64,000 nucleotides of DNA, from NCBI GenBank assembly GCA_009809945.1, contig WTPW01001675.1:1-64000 (forward strand), in the 5' to 3' direction. The notes under the pieces were generated by a model, which saw only the letters and a list, made by a program, of their open reading frames with translations, was not told the DNA's origin and searched no databases. The stretch's first letter is position 1. Each line of letters opens with the position of its first letter. Made by a program: the position numbers and the translations under genes. Origin of the DNA: Gigaspora margarita. Lineage: Eukaryota; Glomeromycota; Glomeromycetes; Diversisporales; Gigasporaceae. This document shows positions 1 through 11,499 of the stretch, in pieces.

Positions 1-256
1 CCCTGTAGCCGTGTCGTTGTTATAGTAAGGAGTACAAGAAGGCCTCCCTACTGTAACAATACAATATAATATTTAACTATAAAAAGAATTACCTTGGACC
101 AGAATGAGAAAAAGCCAATATATACATATCACAAGAATAATATAATATCTTTTGGTCCTAAAAAGATAATCTTAAACAAGAAAAAAAGTATTAGCAAAAT
201 GCTTGGCAAGAATAAAATAGGCATTAATTAAATAATTTTGGATCAGAAGGAAAAAC
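1..256. other. AT-rich flank, no gene seen
   Basis: No coding signal or clear repeat structure. The segment ends at the left target-site duplication of the SINE that follows. Confidence 0.5.
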
Positions 257-270
257 AATACTAGACAATA

Positions 271-1484
271 AAGGGTGTAGCAACCTAGAGAAGTGGCCAG
301 GTTGTTACCTCCCAAGCGGCAGTCAAAAGTTCCAATTCCACTGATGACAATAATGAATTAGGCCTGTGTTGTGGTAACTATGGCTCAATATTGGTTGGGT
401 GAGAAACCTGTAACCTTGGTTCTACCATCTTAAATAGGAGCTCTCAGGCACAATGGTGTGGTTATATTGAAAATTCAAGGAACCAGAAAAATGAAACCCA
501 TTTGGAAAGTCCCAAGTAAGGAAGTAGATTGACAATCTTTGAAAGTGCTACCATAAACAAGATTGGTACTAGTGTTCCAAATCGGCTCAAAAAATGCAAT
601 CGATTAATCGGATAAAAATTTTTTTAATAATCGATTAAAAATCAATTGTACCAACTAATCGATTAATCGATTAGTTGGTACAATCGATTAATCGATTAAT
701 CGATTAATTGATTAACCGATTAATCGATTAATCAATTAATCAATTAAATCGATTGATCGATTGCACCAACTAATCAATTAATCGACTAATCGATTACTAT
801 AGTGACCAAATACAAACTTTTTTGAGAGAAGAAATAGTTAAAAAAAAATCAATCATATATTTCAATTGATCGATTAGTCGATTAATCAGGTTAATCGATT
901 AATTGATTAATCGATTAATTGATTAATTAGGTTAATCAATTAATCGATTGATCGATTAATCGATTAATCAGATTAATCGATTAATCGCATATTCAAAAAG
1001 CCAATCGATTAATCGTCGATTAATCGATTAATCAGATTAATCGATTTTTGATTTGGAACACTAGTTGGTACCAGAATCAGAACAAACCTTATAAGGGCAA
1101 AGGGATGTACCTAGCAGTTCAGAATGGCACTGGACTGCAAGTTTTAGTATAATACAGATGAGTTGGTTACTAAAAATCCAAGGTGACTATGAAATAGTAC
1201 ATGGTTGCTGATTGGTACAAAATTGTCTGTGGGATAAAGTAGCCTAAGGCTAGTAGGTTTTGCAATTGATAGGGCTCTGCATAGATCAGTGGGTTTTGAA
1301 TAGGCAACACCTGTAGCAGGTTGCAGGTATAGTAGCTAGTGTAGAACCTTCAGGCAGACTACTTAAATTAGGCACCAAAAGTGCATGTGTAACTAGTTGT
1401 ACCCTTGTTTATGTATAGTGCACCATTTCAATTTAATAAAGTGGCATCACTAGCTGAGCATGGCCACCATCTAAATATTAAAAA
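271..1484 (+). mobile_element. tRNA-derived SINE, copy 1, decayed and carrying an inserted MITE
   Basis: The segment is flanked by a perfect 14-bp direct repeat, AATACTAGACAATA, at 257-270 and 1485-1498, as expected for target-primed retrotransposition. It ends in an A-rich tail. The head (TGGCCAGGTTG followed by a decayed B-box) and body match, in inverted orientation, the better preserved copy at 3709-4537. Shared stretches include GGTTGCAGGTAT and TAGTGTAGAACCTTC. Most differences from that copy are CG to TG or CA changes, so this copy looks older or more methylated. A separate element at 570-1063 is inserted in it. Confidence 0.8.
570..1063. mobile_element. hAT-like MITE built of ATCGATTA repeats
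   Basis: Inverted ends begin TAGTGTTCC and finish GGAACACTA (inverted match continues to CAAATC). The flanks ATTGGTAC (562-569) and GTTGGTAC (1064-1071) form an 8-bp target duplication with one mismatch, the hAT hallmark. The related SINE at 3709-4537 lacks the insert and shows the single site GTCGGTGC, so it acts as an empty site. The interior is almost entirely ATCGATTA and variants in both orientations, with no coding potential. The 11500-12355 element has the same ends. Confidence 0.8.
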
Positions 1485-1498
1485 AATACTAGACAATA

Positions 1499-2072
1499 TA
1501 TTTGCAAAAATCTATATTATAAAGTATTTATTCATTTAAAGCAATCTGATTGGTCAAATTTGGGTATTGTGATCAGAATTATATCAGGTAATCTACATGT
1601 ACATAATGTGCTATACTAAATTCAAAAATAGAATTTTTTATTTTGCTATGGTATATAAATCAATTTTATTTAATACTGTAGTAAAGCTTCTGTAATTATA
1701 TAATAGAGATAATATTATATATTATTATTATTTTTAAGATCTGTATAACAATAAATTATTAAATTATGGATACCTCTGACTATTAAATATTAGTAATACA
1801 AACCTTAAATTTATATGTTGTAAAAAGAGAGTTTTATAATTGCAAATTATAAAATAAACTTGTATAAAGAATATTTTTTGACCAAACTTAAAGGTGATTC
1901 TTATATTAAATTTTAACAAATAAGCAATTTTTTTAAAGTGAATATTTTGTTTTGATGTTTCCTGTTTGTGTTATATTACATTACTATGAGCATTGTTTAC
2001 ATAATCAATATATATCTTATAGTTAATATATATCTATATACTATGAGCATTTTTTATATAGTCAATATATAT
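1499..2072. other. AT-rich stretch with short direct repeats
   Basis: No gene is visible. Towards the right there are repeated units of the form ACTATGAGCATT...TATATAGTCAATATATAT; the next retroelement is inserted in one of them. Confidence 0.5.
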
Positions 2073-2089
2073 TTTATACTATGAGTATT

Positions 2090-3255
2090 TTTTTTTTTTT
2101 TTTTTTTTTTTAAGCGAGATCTTGTCTCAGTATATTTATTATTTTTAATATATTCTAATGCATTAAATGCATGTTATACATTAATTTTTCTATAAACTAA
2201 GACTTAGGCTACTTTACCTACGATCCATACTTGCTAAGAGCAGCAATTGCTGTTCTTAGTCTGCGAAGTAAAGTGTGTATATATATTGAATAAAATTAAA
2301 AGAGACAAGACAGGCCTATTGCCTGCCCTTAGCTAAATAGGATCAAAGACCAAGCTTATGCTGTGAAAATTTCTATATCTATTTTACAAAGAGCTATCTA
2401 TAGAACGAAAACACAGAACGGTTTGTTGTGGTATATTTAAAGAATGTATTATGGTCAGTAATCAATGTATTATGGTGGTCGTTCTGAATGGTGTAGGTCA
2501 GAAGTTTGTTATCGATCTGTTTTAGGGGTCGTTTAGGTTCGGTAATTGGTGTCGTGTTATTGATTGTTGATCGGTTAGATATGGCACATGATGAAGTGTT
2601 GTTGTTTGTTGTTGTGTTGTATGGTTTGTCGATCCTTCTATTTTTGTAGAGTATAAGTCAGAAATATGTTCTCAGTCTATTTTGAAGGTCGTTTGGTTTT
2701 AGTAATTGGTGACGTGTTGTTGATTGTTGATTGGCTAAGTTTGGTAATTGATGACGTGATGCTGTTTGTTGTTGTGTTGTGTTGTTGCGTAGTTTGTTGA
2801 TCCTTTTATTTTTGTCGAAGATGACGTTATTGTTGCATTTGATGGGGGTGAGCTGGAACACCCACTTTTTGAGTAAATTTTTCGTATAGCCTGTAGTGGT
2901 ATATATTGTTCTTTANANGTGTCCTGTGTTTATATTGAGTGAAGTGTGTNTCTTAACCAGTATATTTTTTGGCTCTAATGATAGAGCGTAGTTGTGTATT
3001 GATTGTATATAGTACTCGCGAAAGCAAGATTTGAGTAAATTGTCTATTGACTTGCTTCCTCGCTGAGGCAAGGTTGCATGTATAAACTTAAAAATTGTAG
3101 CAAATTTTGAGAGACTAAACGGACTTGGGTAAGTACCCTGTAAGGAACGACGATAGTTGGAAAATGTTCATGTACAGATTATCTGTTTTTTTCTTATTTA
3201 AGCCGCCGAAGAATAGGTGTAGGTAAAAATTGTAATAAAACGGAGATCAGCGGTA
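2090..3255 (-). mobile_element. Non-autonomous retroelement with poly(A) end
   Basis: A T-run of about 24 nt on the plus strand (2088-2111) marks a poly(A) 3' end on the minus strand. A 17-bp direct repeat, TTTATACTATGAGTATT, lies at 2073-2089 and 3256-3272, consistent with target-primed insertion. The interior contains a diverged tandem duplication of about 165 bp (around 2490-2645 and 2650-2825) rich in GTTGTTTGTTGTTGTGTTG. On the minus strand a 67-residue Gln/Asn-rich frame (2658-2861) is open but matches nothing I know. The final block GAGACAAGATCTCGC before poly(A) looks like a SINE or LINE tail. The local repeat ACTATGAG slightly weakens the target-duplication argument. Confidence 0.65.
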
Positions 3256-3303
3256 TTTATACTATGAGTATTGTTTGTATAGTTAATATATATTTATATA
3301 TAT

Positions 3304-3541
3304 AGAGTGAGTTAGTAGAAAAGGGTCAATTTTTTCTAAGTAAAGTTTTCTTGACTTTAAGCTTAAATATCTTAAGAACTATCTAAAAAATGTAATAAAT
3401 TTTTTTTTTAATCTTATTTAATTTCAAAATTAAATAAATATTTTTTAGAAAATTTGATTAAAAAGTTGTTAAAATATTTTAAATTAAAAATTAAAAAAAT
3501 TTTACTAAAAATAATTTGTAACTTTTCTACTAACTCACTCT
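3304..3541. mobile_element. TIR MITE, family A (copy 1)
   Basis: Terminal inverted repeats AGAGTGAGTTAGTAGAAAAG (3304-3323) and its complement (3522-3541), flanked by TATA-rich sequence compatible with a TA target. The AT-rich interior has no ORF. A related copy lies at 60602-60827 and shares the internal TTTTCTAAGTAAA. Confidence 0.75.
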
Positions 3542-3708
3542 ATATATAGATAATGTTTGAAGGTAAGTTTACAATTTTAATTAAAAATGCTAAAATTTTA
3601 GGCTTTTAAGCTTACAACTTTTAATTGAAACTGCTAAAATTTAGAAAATTAATAAAGTCAACAAATTTTTTTAAAAAAAAACAATATAACAAGATAAGGT
3701 TTGTTTTT

Positions 3709-4537
3709 TTTTTTGATTTTAATACGGACTTGCCCGTGACTTTATTTAACGTAAGTGGTACAGGATTACATTTTGATAGCTTTTATTACATGAAAGAGAT
3801 TACAACTAGCCACACGTGTACTTTTGGTACCTAATTTAAGTAGTTCGCCCGAAGGTTCTACACTAGCTGCCATACCTGCAACCCAACTACGGGAATTGCC
3901 TATTTTAATTCTCTGTCCCATACTTCCGTCACCAAACAACCTGCATGTTAACTTACTACTATAGAGTCGCACTCAGCTTTCCCTTATAGCGCTTAAGTGT
4001 GGCATGCCGCAATAATTTTTTTCTCCCAAGAACCCGTTCCGACTGACTTCCGGGGCCCTTGTTCATCGGTGGCACTTGTCAACCATACCATTGAACAGCC
4101 ACGTCCCATTTCATAGTTATCCATAAATTTTTCAGTACCGGCGCATCTGCATTATACCGATACTTGCAGTTCGAATTACTCCAAACCGCTAGGTACCTCC
4201 CTTGCCCTTTTAAGGTTTGTTCAGATCCCCGCACCGACCTCATTATGGTAGCGCTGTTGAAGATCTTATTCTACCTCCTTAATCGGGACTTCCCAAACGG
4301 GTTTCTGTTTTTCTGGTTCCTTGGATTTTTTGGTGTTGTCATGTAACAACACCATTGCGCCTGAGAGCTCCTATTCAAGATGGTAGAACCAAGGTTACAG
4401 GTTTCTCACCCAACCAATATTGAGCCACAGTTACCATAACACAGGCCTATTTTTCGTTATCGTCATCAGTGGGATTTGAACTTTCGACCTGCCACTTGGG
4501 GGTGACAACCTGGCCACTCTCTAGATCATCACACCCT
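3709..4537 (-). mobile_element. tRNA-derived SINE, copy 2
   Basis: The element is bounded by a perfect 16-bp direct repeat, GATAAGGTTTGTTTTT, at 3693-3708 and 4538-4553, and has an A-rich 3' end (T-run 3704-3714 on plus). Read on the minus strand, the head has a pol III B-box AGTTCAAATCC (4472-4482) and an A-box-like TGGCCAGGTTG (4506-4516) similar to tRNA-Ser/Leu TGGCCGAG. The body is about 750 nt, long for a SINE, and retains many CpGs. A 68-residue frame (3766-3972) is open but is not clearly a gene. Copy 1 at 271-1484 is in the opposite orientation. Confidence 0.8.
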
Positions 4538-4553
4538 GATAAGGTTTGTTTTT

Positions 4554-5552
4554 ATAAAGCCTATATCTGATATATATTGTTATTAATTAGTTAAAATTTT
4601 TAATAAACAAGCTTATATAAATATGTATTAACAAAGAGGTTAATAGTAAACTTTATTAACATTTTTTAAATTAATACAAATACAAAGAAATTACAAGCCT
4701 TTATTCAATAAGAATTTTAGACAAGACCAACTAGATTATGTGTTTTATATTATCTCTTCTCCTAGTGCTTCTTCTCTTTTATTGTAAAAAAATTTAGATA
4801 AATACAAATTACACTAGTTATTACTGATACTTTTTAACAATAAAAATATTGTTAATATATTCAGATATTAGATTAAAAGCATCTCTTTTATACTGATATA
4901 TATTAATAATATATAAATCTGTTAATTTAGTAAGCAGCTTAAATAACTTAGCTTTAGTTTGCAAATTATATAGATAATATATATATTGTATAATTTTTTT
5001 ATTTATAGACTTTCAATTGTAGGATTTATTTTTAAAATGCTAATATCATTAAAATATAACCAAATTCTTATATTAAATACACTTAAAAATCAGGTTACAT
5101 ATGAATAAAAAAATAACAACTTAGACTTTCAATTTATTATTTATTATTTACCAGATTTAGCTTATAAAAAATCTTATTGATAACATATATAATATATATT
5201 CAAGGGCTAAATCCAGTAAATAATAAGTGATAATTTGAAAGCTATCTTATTTATTTCTTAGTAGTACTTATATTTAAGTTGAAAATTAAACCAGATTTGA
5301 TCAAAAAAGTAAGTTAAAAATTAAAAAAAATATTTTACTTCTTTTCTTCTAAATATCTGGGCTTTTTATGTTACTAGTATACAAATTATATAATTATTTT
5401 AGAAACAACAGAACCTAGATTATCAGTTAGTTAACACACCTACAATATTCCTATATAGGGTGCATTAATCAAATTGATGTTTCAGGTTTCTCTCTTCTAT
5501 AGTGTTTTAGTTTTACCTTTTTCTATATAGGTTACTGTACTTTGCTATTTAA
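4554..5552. other. AT-rich stretch with one small foldback
   Basis: No gene seen. At about 5126-5242 CTTTCAATTTATTATTTA and GATAATTTGAAAG, with inner GATTTAGC and GGCTAAATC, form a foldback of about 115 bp, probably a small decayed MITE. Confidence 0.5.
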
Positions 5553-6048
5553 GGGTAGAGGGTATGTAAATCATTTCTATTAATAAACTAGTTACTAAAA
5601 ATTTTATATTTAATAACAAAGAAAATTTTTATTAAGTAACTATATTAAAATTTTCAATAAAATTGTAGAGGAGGTTTTTCTGATTCTAACGGTGGTTGAA
5701 TCATTAAAATTGACCTAGTAGAATATAAGATATAGCTGTTTTTATCTTCGCGACCCTATTTTACTTATTGTTTACACGTGATTTGATTGGCCAATTTGTG
5801 TGGCCCCTGCAGAATAGACCTGGCCCCCGCAAAAGTTGTTACTATAAAAACTTTATCAAATTTTATTCAAAATTAATGAAATTTTTAGGATATGTGTGAT
5901 TTTTTATTACAAACAATTTTACTTAGTACATAAATATCAATTTATTTAGTAAAAAAATAACTTTTATATGTAGCAACTTTTAAATTCGCAGTAAAAATAT
6001 TTTTTGTCACTCGTTTATTAATAGAAATGATCTACATACCCTCTACCC
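5553..6048. mobile_element. piggyBac-like MITE (TTAA target), copy 1
   Basis: Terminal inverted repeats of 36 bp begin GGGTAGAGGGTATGTAAATC (5553-5588) and are complemented at 6013-6048. Both outer flanks are TTAA (5549-5552, 6049-6052), the piggyBac signature. The interior has no ORF but carries one copy of the shared module described in the findings (around 5667-5745: GGTGGTT, then a decayed ATCCAAATCGGCCCAGTGGAT). A second element with related ends is at 40082-40432. Confidence 0.8.
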
Positions 6049-6166
6049 TTAACTATTAGGAGCTGCACTAGTAGTTGACTTCTAGTTAATTTTCTGTCCT
6101 ATAACAAAGCACTAATATTGGTTCAATTATTATGCGCCAGGTTGCCACTATCAGATTACTATTATA

Positions 6167-6392
6167 TGTCGCGGATGATCGTGAAATCGGATGATGATGA
6201 AATTTGAGGGACTTAATTTGAACATATAAGCCCTACTAAAATCCACCTATACTCTTTTATTAATAACCCTAACCCTAAATTCTAACTCAACCATAAAAAA
6301 AGCAGACAAAATAGGCCCTAAAAAATTTTAAAAATCGTACATAAAATACATCCAAATTTCACCATCATCCGATTTCATGATCATCTGTAACA
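6167..6392. mobile_element. TIR MITE with GATGATCGTGAAATCGGATG arms
   Basis: Inverted arms of about 35 bp (TGTCGCGGATGATCGTGAAA at left; TTTCATGATCATCTGTAACA at right), with a probable 5-bp target duplication TTATA on both sides. Non-coding. The TAACCCTAACCCTAA inside is only a short internal run. Confidence 0.7.
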
Positions 6393-6444
6393 TTATATAA
6401 TTCTCTTACAACCTCTTAACTAATTTGGTAACTTTAGTTATTCC

Positions 6445-6540
6445 AAATTAAATTCAATTTTATCACCAAATGGACTTGAACCAGCAACTTTCAATTGGGG
6501 ACCTCAGAGCTTAATTACTAAACTATTGATCTGAAGATTA
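6445..6540 (-). repeat. tRNA-like segment (SINE head or tRNA relic)
   Basis: On the minus strand a perfect B-box GGTTCAAGTCC (6472-6482) follows 32 nt after an A-box-like TAGTTTAGTAA (6515-6525). The spacing fits an internal pol III promoter, but I cannot fold a proper anticodon arm or acceptor stem, so a functional tRNA is unlikely. No target duplication was found. Confidence 0.5.
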
Positions 6541-6599
6541 AAAATTAAATTATATAGTATAAATTATTTGAAGAAGTATGTAATACTATAAATATATTT

Positions 6600-7390
6600 A
6601 GGGAATTCCTATTTCTATTATGTTATTTTGCTATTTCTCTATAGTTATACAAAAATTTCTATTTTTAGAATTTAATATAACTTTACTATAATTCTATCTT
6701 TATCTTTAATTCTAACTCTAAAACTAATAAATAAACCTTCTTTGAAAAGTTTTTTAGTATAGTGAAAAATTTAACTAAGAAAATACTAAATCTTATCTTA
6801 AAAACTAGCATTTTTTGAGTCAAAAAACAAGTTTATATAAAAGCCCAAAGTCAATTGTAATAATAAAATTCTGCACAAATCACAATCTTTCATTTGACAA
6901 CTTTTTTCTACCTTAATATTTATTTTCTTTATATATATTTTGAAAAAAATTTTTATTGTAGTGAAAATTTTTACTAAAATATATTTTAAAAAACTAGCAT
7001 TATTTTGAGCTAAAGAACAACTTTATTTAAGAGCCCAAAGTCAATTGTAATAATAAAATTTTGTACAAATCATGATTTCATTTAATAGACTATAGTACTT
7101 TGTATAATAGTGAATTTGCAATCCTTATATTCTCTTCTTTGATCCCAAGTATTTTGGGATCTACTGGACCAATTTTGATAATTTAACTACTATTAAAATC
7201 AGAAAATCAGCTTTATAACTTCTAACTAGAAGTCAAAGAAGGTTTATTTATTAGTTTTTAGGATTAGAGTTAGAGTTAGGATTAAGATTAAGATTAGAGA
7301 TAGAATTAGATTTATTGTTTGAATTCTAAAAATAGAAATTCTGTATAATATTAGTGGAAATAGCAAAATACCATAGAGAAAATAGTAGCT
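6600..7390. mobile_element. Foldback element of about 790 bp
   Basis: Arms of about 150 bp: the left (about 6602-6760, with TTTTGCTATTTC and ACTAATAAATAAACCTTCTT) is complemented on the right (about 7230-7385, with AAGAAGGTTTATTTATTAGT and GAAATAGCAAAATA). Between them are two direct copies of about 85 bp starting AAAAACTAGCATT (about 6800 and 6990). Non-coding; exact ends uncertain. Confidence 0.6.
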
Positions 7391-7494
7391 TCCTATATTT
7401 AAAATTTTTATTATTAGTTAAAAATTTATATATATATTTTTTTGAATTAGTATCAATATAAGATAAAGTTTTTTAATAAAATATGATAAAATAA

Positions 7495-8146
7495 AAATCT
7501 TGTTATAGTCACATGACCAAAGGCTAATAAGTAATATATTTGTGCATATTTAAAATACTATTAAAAGTAAATAACTTTTATCCAGTGGCCCAATTTGGAT
7601 AAATGACCACCAGAGTGTTTGACTCAATGAGACAATTATAAAAAGTCCAAATCTAGTTACAAATGCTAAGATCATTAAGGATTTTTTATTTAGATGTTTA
7701 AATTTAATCAATTCTTAAATATACAAAGTGACACAAATTCTAAATGATCACAGAAACTTGTAATTGGATTTTAAGATCTTGGGTTCATTAGAATTAGCTT
7801 ATCAAGACAAACCTTTTGGTAGTTGTTTCATCCAATTCAAACCACTGCATCAATAGCTATTGACTGTCAAACCTTTAAAAATTTTTAATAAAAAATTTTA
7901 AAAAATCATGAATATGAATGTTGACCAATCAGATGTTATAACCCATATTTAGTCAAAATTTGTGATTATAACAAGGGTTTATTATTAACAAAATTGTTAA
8001 AAAATCAATTTTTTTGTGATAGTGATTATAGGTATTTTGTGACAATAATAGGTTTTTTTACTATATTTAAGTCTGTTGCACAATATTGGGTGCTTATATA
8101 GAGGTGTAACTATATGGGATGTAACTATAGAAAGGTCAGACTGTAC
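7495..8146 (+). mobile_element. Tc1/pogo-type MITE, left-truncated copy
   Basis: Closely related to the full copy at 42657-43397: shared CATAGTCACATGACCAAAGG near the left, the CCAGTGGCCCAATTTGGATA module half, and the right end GAAAGGTCAGACTGTA. The left terminal repeat is missing. CpG-poor and non-coding. Confidence 0.7.
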
Positions 8147-8149
8147 TAA

Positions 8150-9703
8150 TCAATCTATTATATCTAAATACAAATTACTCATATATTCCAAGCATAATCC
8201 TAACAAAATCTACTTATAATACAACTACTGGCCTATTTGGTATACTCTTTTTAATCTTATTTAATTATATTTCTATACAATTATATTACACAAAGTCCCT
8301 GCACACAGTGATAATAAACTCAACAACCATGTTAACAAGCTTGCAAAAGAACATACAAAATATATCTTGTGAAATTCTTTCCCAATAACATCTACAACAC
8401 ATCATTCTTTCTCTGATATAATAGATTAATATTGAACAACCAACTTGCTACTATATTAAAATATTTGCAATGACACATTATTGCAATGTGGTTCTCACAA
8501 AATAGTGTTCAATATATTATTTCTATAGCAACTTAGATAGACTGGAATTCCACATGGCTTTTTCTCAATAATAACTACAAATATTCATAAGTATACCAAT
8601 TTTCAACTTTGTCACTCTAAATCATTTTGATTAAAAATCTATTTTATATGTTTTCTACCTTACCCTATACTAACTCACTTAATTCTAAATACTCTAGACA
8701 CATGACATGTATCTCTTGTAATCAATCTGAATACCAGTTCCACTGGCTTTATTGTATATACCACAACAATATTATTCAAATAATTCAAAATACTATTAGA
8801 GCATTGACATTTAAGTAATATTTTAGGGGGTGGGGGAGTCAAGCAAAACCTTACCTCATATAAAAAATTATAACCAATCAAATTTAGCTAAATATATTAC
8901 CTGGAGGTGGGGTAAGCCTCTATAGTAAATGAATATTAGGTAATAAATGTTAGCACCCTTATACAATTTTCTTTTTTTGAACTTCCAGACTTAACAACTT
9001 TTCAAATTTAACAGCTTCATATAGATCTTTCTAATTACAATTGCCTAAACCCTACATGGAACTCTTCTTTTAAAATATCTTCCTTTTCTACTACTATTCA
9101 AGGCTTTATTCCAATTCTACTAATAAATACTATATTACATTCCACCTTTTATAAAATTGCTTCTAATATCACTATAAAAATCTTAATTAATATCTTTTAG
9201 AATATCTATAACCAACTTTGAAAACCATATTGCATTACATTCTCACAATAGAAAAACTGTCAAATTCCTACTTCAATACCCATTACTTTATTAACACTAA
9301 CTTTTCTTACCACTCTCTCAAATTCTCAATCTTTACTATCAAACTGTACAGAATTAACTATTTATATAGCTGTATATGTGGTCTTTCTGATCAATTAAAT
9401 GATAAAGATACTAATACATATTTACCCTTAGGACGTGCCTTTAAAAAAATTGATACCTGGTCCTGTCAATGGATCAAAAACAGTACCAATACTAATTCTA
9501 TACTCCATATTCAAATCTAGATGAGTTTTAACTACTCTAGTAGTTTAGATTGCAGATAAATTAGATAGAACTTCTATTTATAATCTAAGTTTCAACTTTT
9601 GTAATATAGTTTGTATACAATAGTATTTGTATTTTTGAGAAACCTCTTGAGGAACCTCATACAAATTATTAATAAAGATAGAGACAAACCCTTATTTTAA
9701 CAC

Positions 9704-9737
<34 letters not shown>
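8150..9737 (+). pseudogene. 3' end of a LINE retrotransposon (RNase H and zinc-knuckle remnants, poly(A) tail)
   Basis: The plus strand shows a decayed RNase H C-terminus at about 8292-8352, reading AHSDNKLNNHVNKLAKE. This resembles the HSGNxGNExADxLAKE motif of LINE or Ty-type RNase H, but the conserved Asp is replaced by Asn. It is followed by a stop. At about 8700-8755 a frame contains CISCNQSEYQFHWLYC, the C-x2-C...H-x4-C pattern of the zinc finger that follows RNase H in I/Tad-like LINEs. A 100-residue frame at 9218-9520 may be the last part of the same polyprotein. A run of about 35 A at 9702-9736 is the 3' tail. The reverse-transcriptase part is not recognisable, so this is a 5'-truncated or decayed copy. 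Confidence 0.6.
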
Positions 9738-9738
<1 letters not shown>

Positions 9739-9740
9739 AT

Positions 9741-10230
9741 CTAATATTGTATGCTTTGAAGTTTTTTTGTTAAATAAGCAAGCTTTTTTAGTATTTGTTT
9801 AAGTTTAGCAAAAACTTTAATATTGATTTCAAGATTAGATTCATGTTGCTTAATATAACCAAATACTAAATCAATTTTAGCAATAGCTTGAATTGTTGTA
9901 ATAGGCTTATTTTTTTTAGTTCTTGTTTTATTTTTTTGCACCTCTTTTATAATATCTTATTTTTGATTCATACATTTGACCTGCTGTATTTTTACTATCA
10001 ATTTTAATAAATTCATATACAGAAATATTTAGATACTCAGGATTTTTAGAATTTTTTAAATTTTGAAATTGTATAATAAGATTCTCTAATTTGACTTCTT
10101 CTCCATTGTTTTTTCCAACTAAAAGCTTTGCATCTGAAAGTTCATCAATTTTTGTAAAAGGAAGAATTCCTGTTTTTGCCAAGAATGAACAATTATATTT
10201 TAGAAACTTTATTTCAAGCTTGTGAGACAA
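9741..10230 (-). pseudogene. Hypothetical ORF split by a frameshift
   Basis: Two overlapping minus-strand frames, 9928-10230 (100 residues) and 9741-9941 (about 66 residues), run into each other at an A-run near 9930. Together they would give about 165 residues, Lys/Ile-rich, with a plausible Met start at 10230. I do not recognise the protein. The C-terminal part is Lys-rich and may form a helix. It lies directly behind the LINE poly(A) tail. It could be a captured host gene fragment or part of another transposon. The frameshift could also be a homopolymer sequencing error. Confidence 0.35.
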
Positions 10231-10534
10231 ACTAAATTGTATTATAAATTGTAATTGGATCTAGTAGTTCATTAGTTAAATTTGATTTGTCAAATGCAGC
10301 AATTTAGTTTTGTAATAATAACTTGTAATAGTAATACTATATTGTATAAATATTAGTAGTATTAGAATAAAATTTAAAAATAATATTAATGCTAACTTTA
10401 AATGAGTAGATAATGCTAGCATCACAAGGTTGCAACCATGTTATAGTATTTTTTTGGGAGAAAAACTACTTTGACATTACAGAAATTCAATCATTCAATA
10501 AATAACGTTATGTACCCCTACATAGTAGCTTTTG
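10231..10534. other. AT-rich stretch, nothing recognised
   Basis: No ORF of note, no TIR and no tandem repeat visible. Confidence 0.4.
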
Positions 10535-10535
10535 A

Positions 10536-10807
<272 letters not shown>

Positions 10808-10826
10808 CTACCCCACGATCGACAAT

Positions 10827-11351
10827 AGTCACTACATAGTAAAGTCTAAATTCTACTATGCAAATCGAATATCATCGCTTAAGTAAACTTATTCGGAAGA
10901 TCAAAATACATATATCATAAAATTTTTAGTAAGATTGAAGAACATTTTATTATTAGACTTTTAATTTTTACTTTCGATGAAAATATTAAAAAATTTTTTA
11001 AAAATATATTCAATGAAAGTAAAAATTAAAAGTTAAATAATAAAATGTTCTCCTATTTGTATGAAAATTTTAGAAAAAAAATGCATTTTGATCTTCTGAA
11101 CATATTTACTTAAGCAAATATAATCGATTTATATAATAAAATTTAGACTTTACTTGGTTTAGACCACAGATAAGTACTAGGTCTACTTTTGTTTATCTAG
11201 CTATATGTCTGAGTTCTTTTTCTTAGCATTAGATTTAAATTATAAAATTTTTTCCAACTGTAAAAAGTTTCCATTAAATTTAATAAAGATAAGAGCAAGG
11301 TCTCACCATTAAAATTAAAAAAAAAATTTAGACTTTACTATGTAGCGACTA
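10827..11351. mobile_element. Nested TIR/foldback element with AGTAAAGTCTAAATT ends
   Basis: TAGTCACTACATAGTAAAGT (from 10827) is complemented by ACTTTACTATGTAGCGACTA (to about 11351). A second internal AATTTAGACTTTACT at about 11139-11153 closes a tighter palindrome with arms of about 150 bp (GATCAAAATACATAT and ATGCATTTTGATCTTC). Non-coding. Confidence 0.6.
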
Positions 11352-11499
11352 CTTGTGATCACTAAAAACCTCTTTTATTTGAAAAATAAGCTACCCAAAA
11401 TTGGTATTACCAGTATTAGCAGTATCACTAATATTACTGTATCATCAATTTCACCAGTATAACCAGTTTCACCAGTATCACCAGTTTCTCCAGTATCAC

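Noticed and set aside
4472..4516. Functional tRNA gene at the SINE head
   Set aside because: A and B boxes are present, but no acceptor stem or anticodon arm can be drawn, and the element has retroposon borders.
6264..6278. TAACCCTAACCCTAA, telomere-like
   Set aside because: Only two units, inside a MITE with terminal repeats on both sides; not a telomere.
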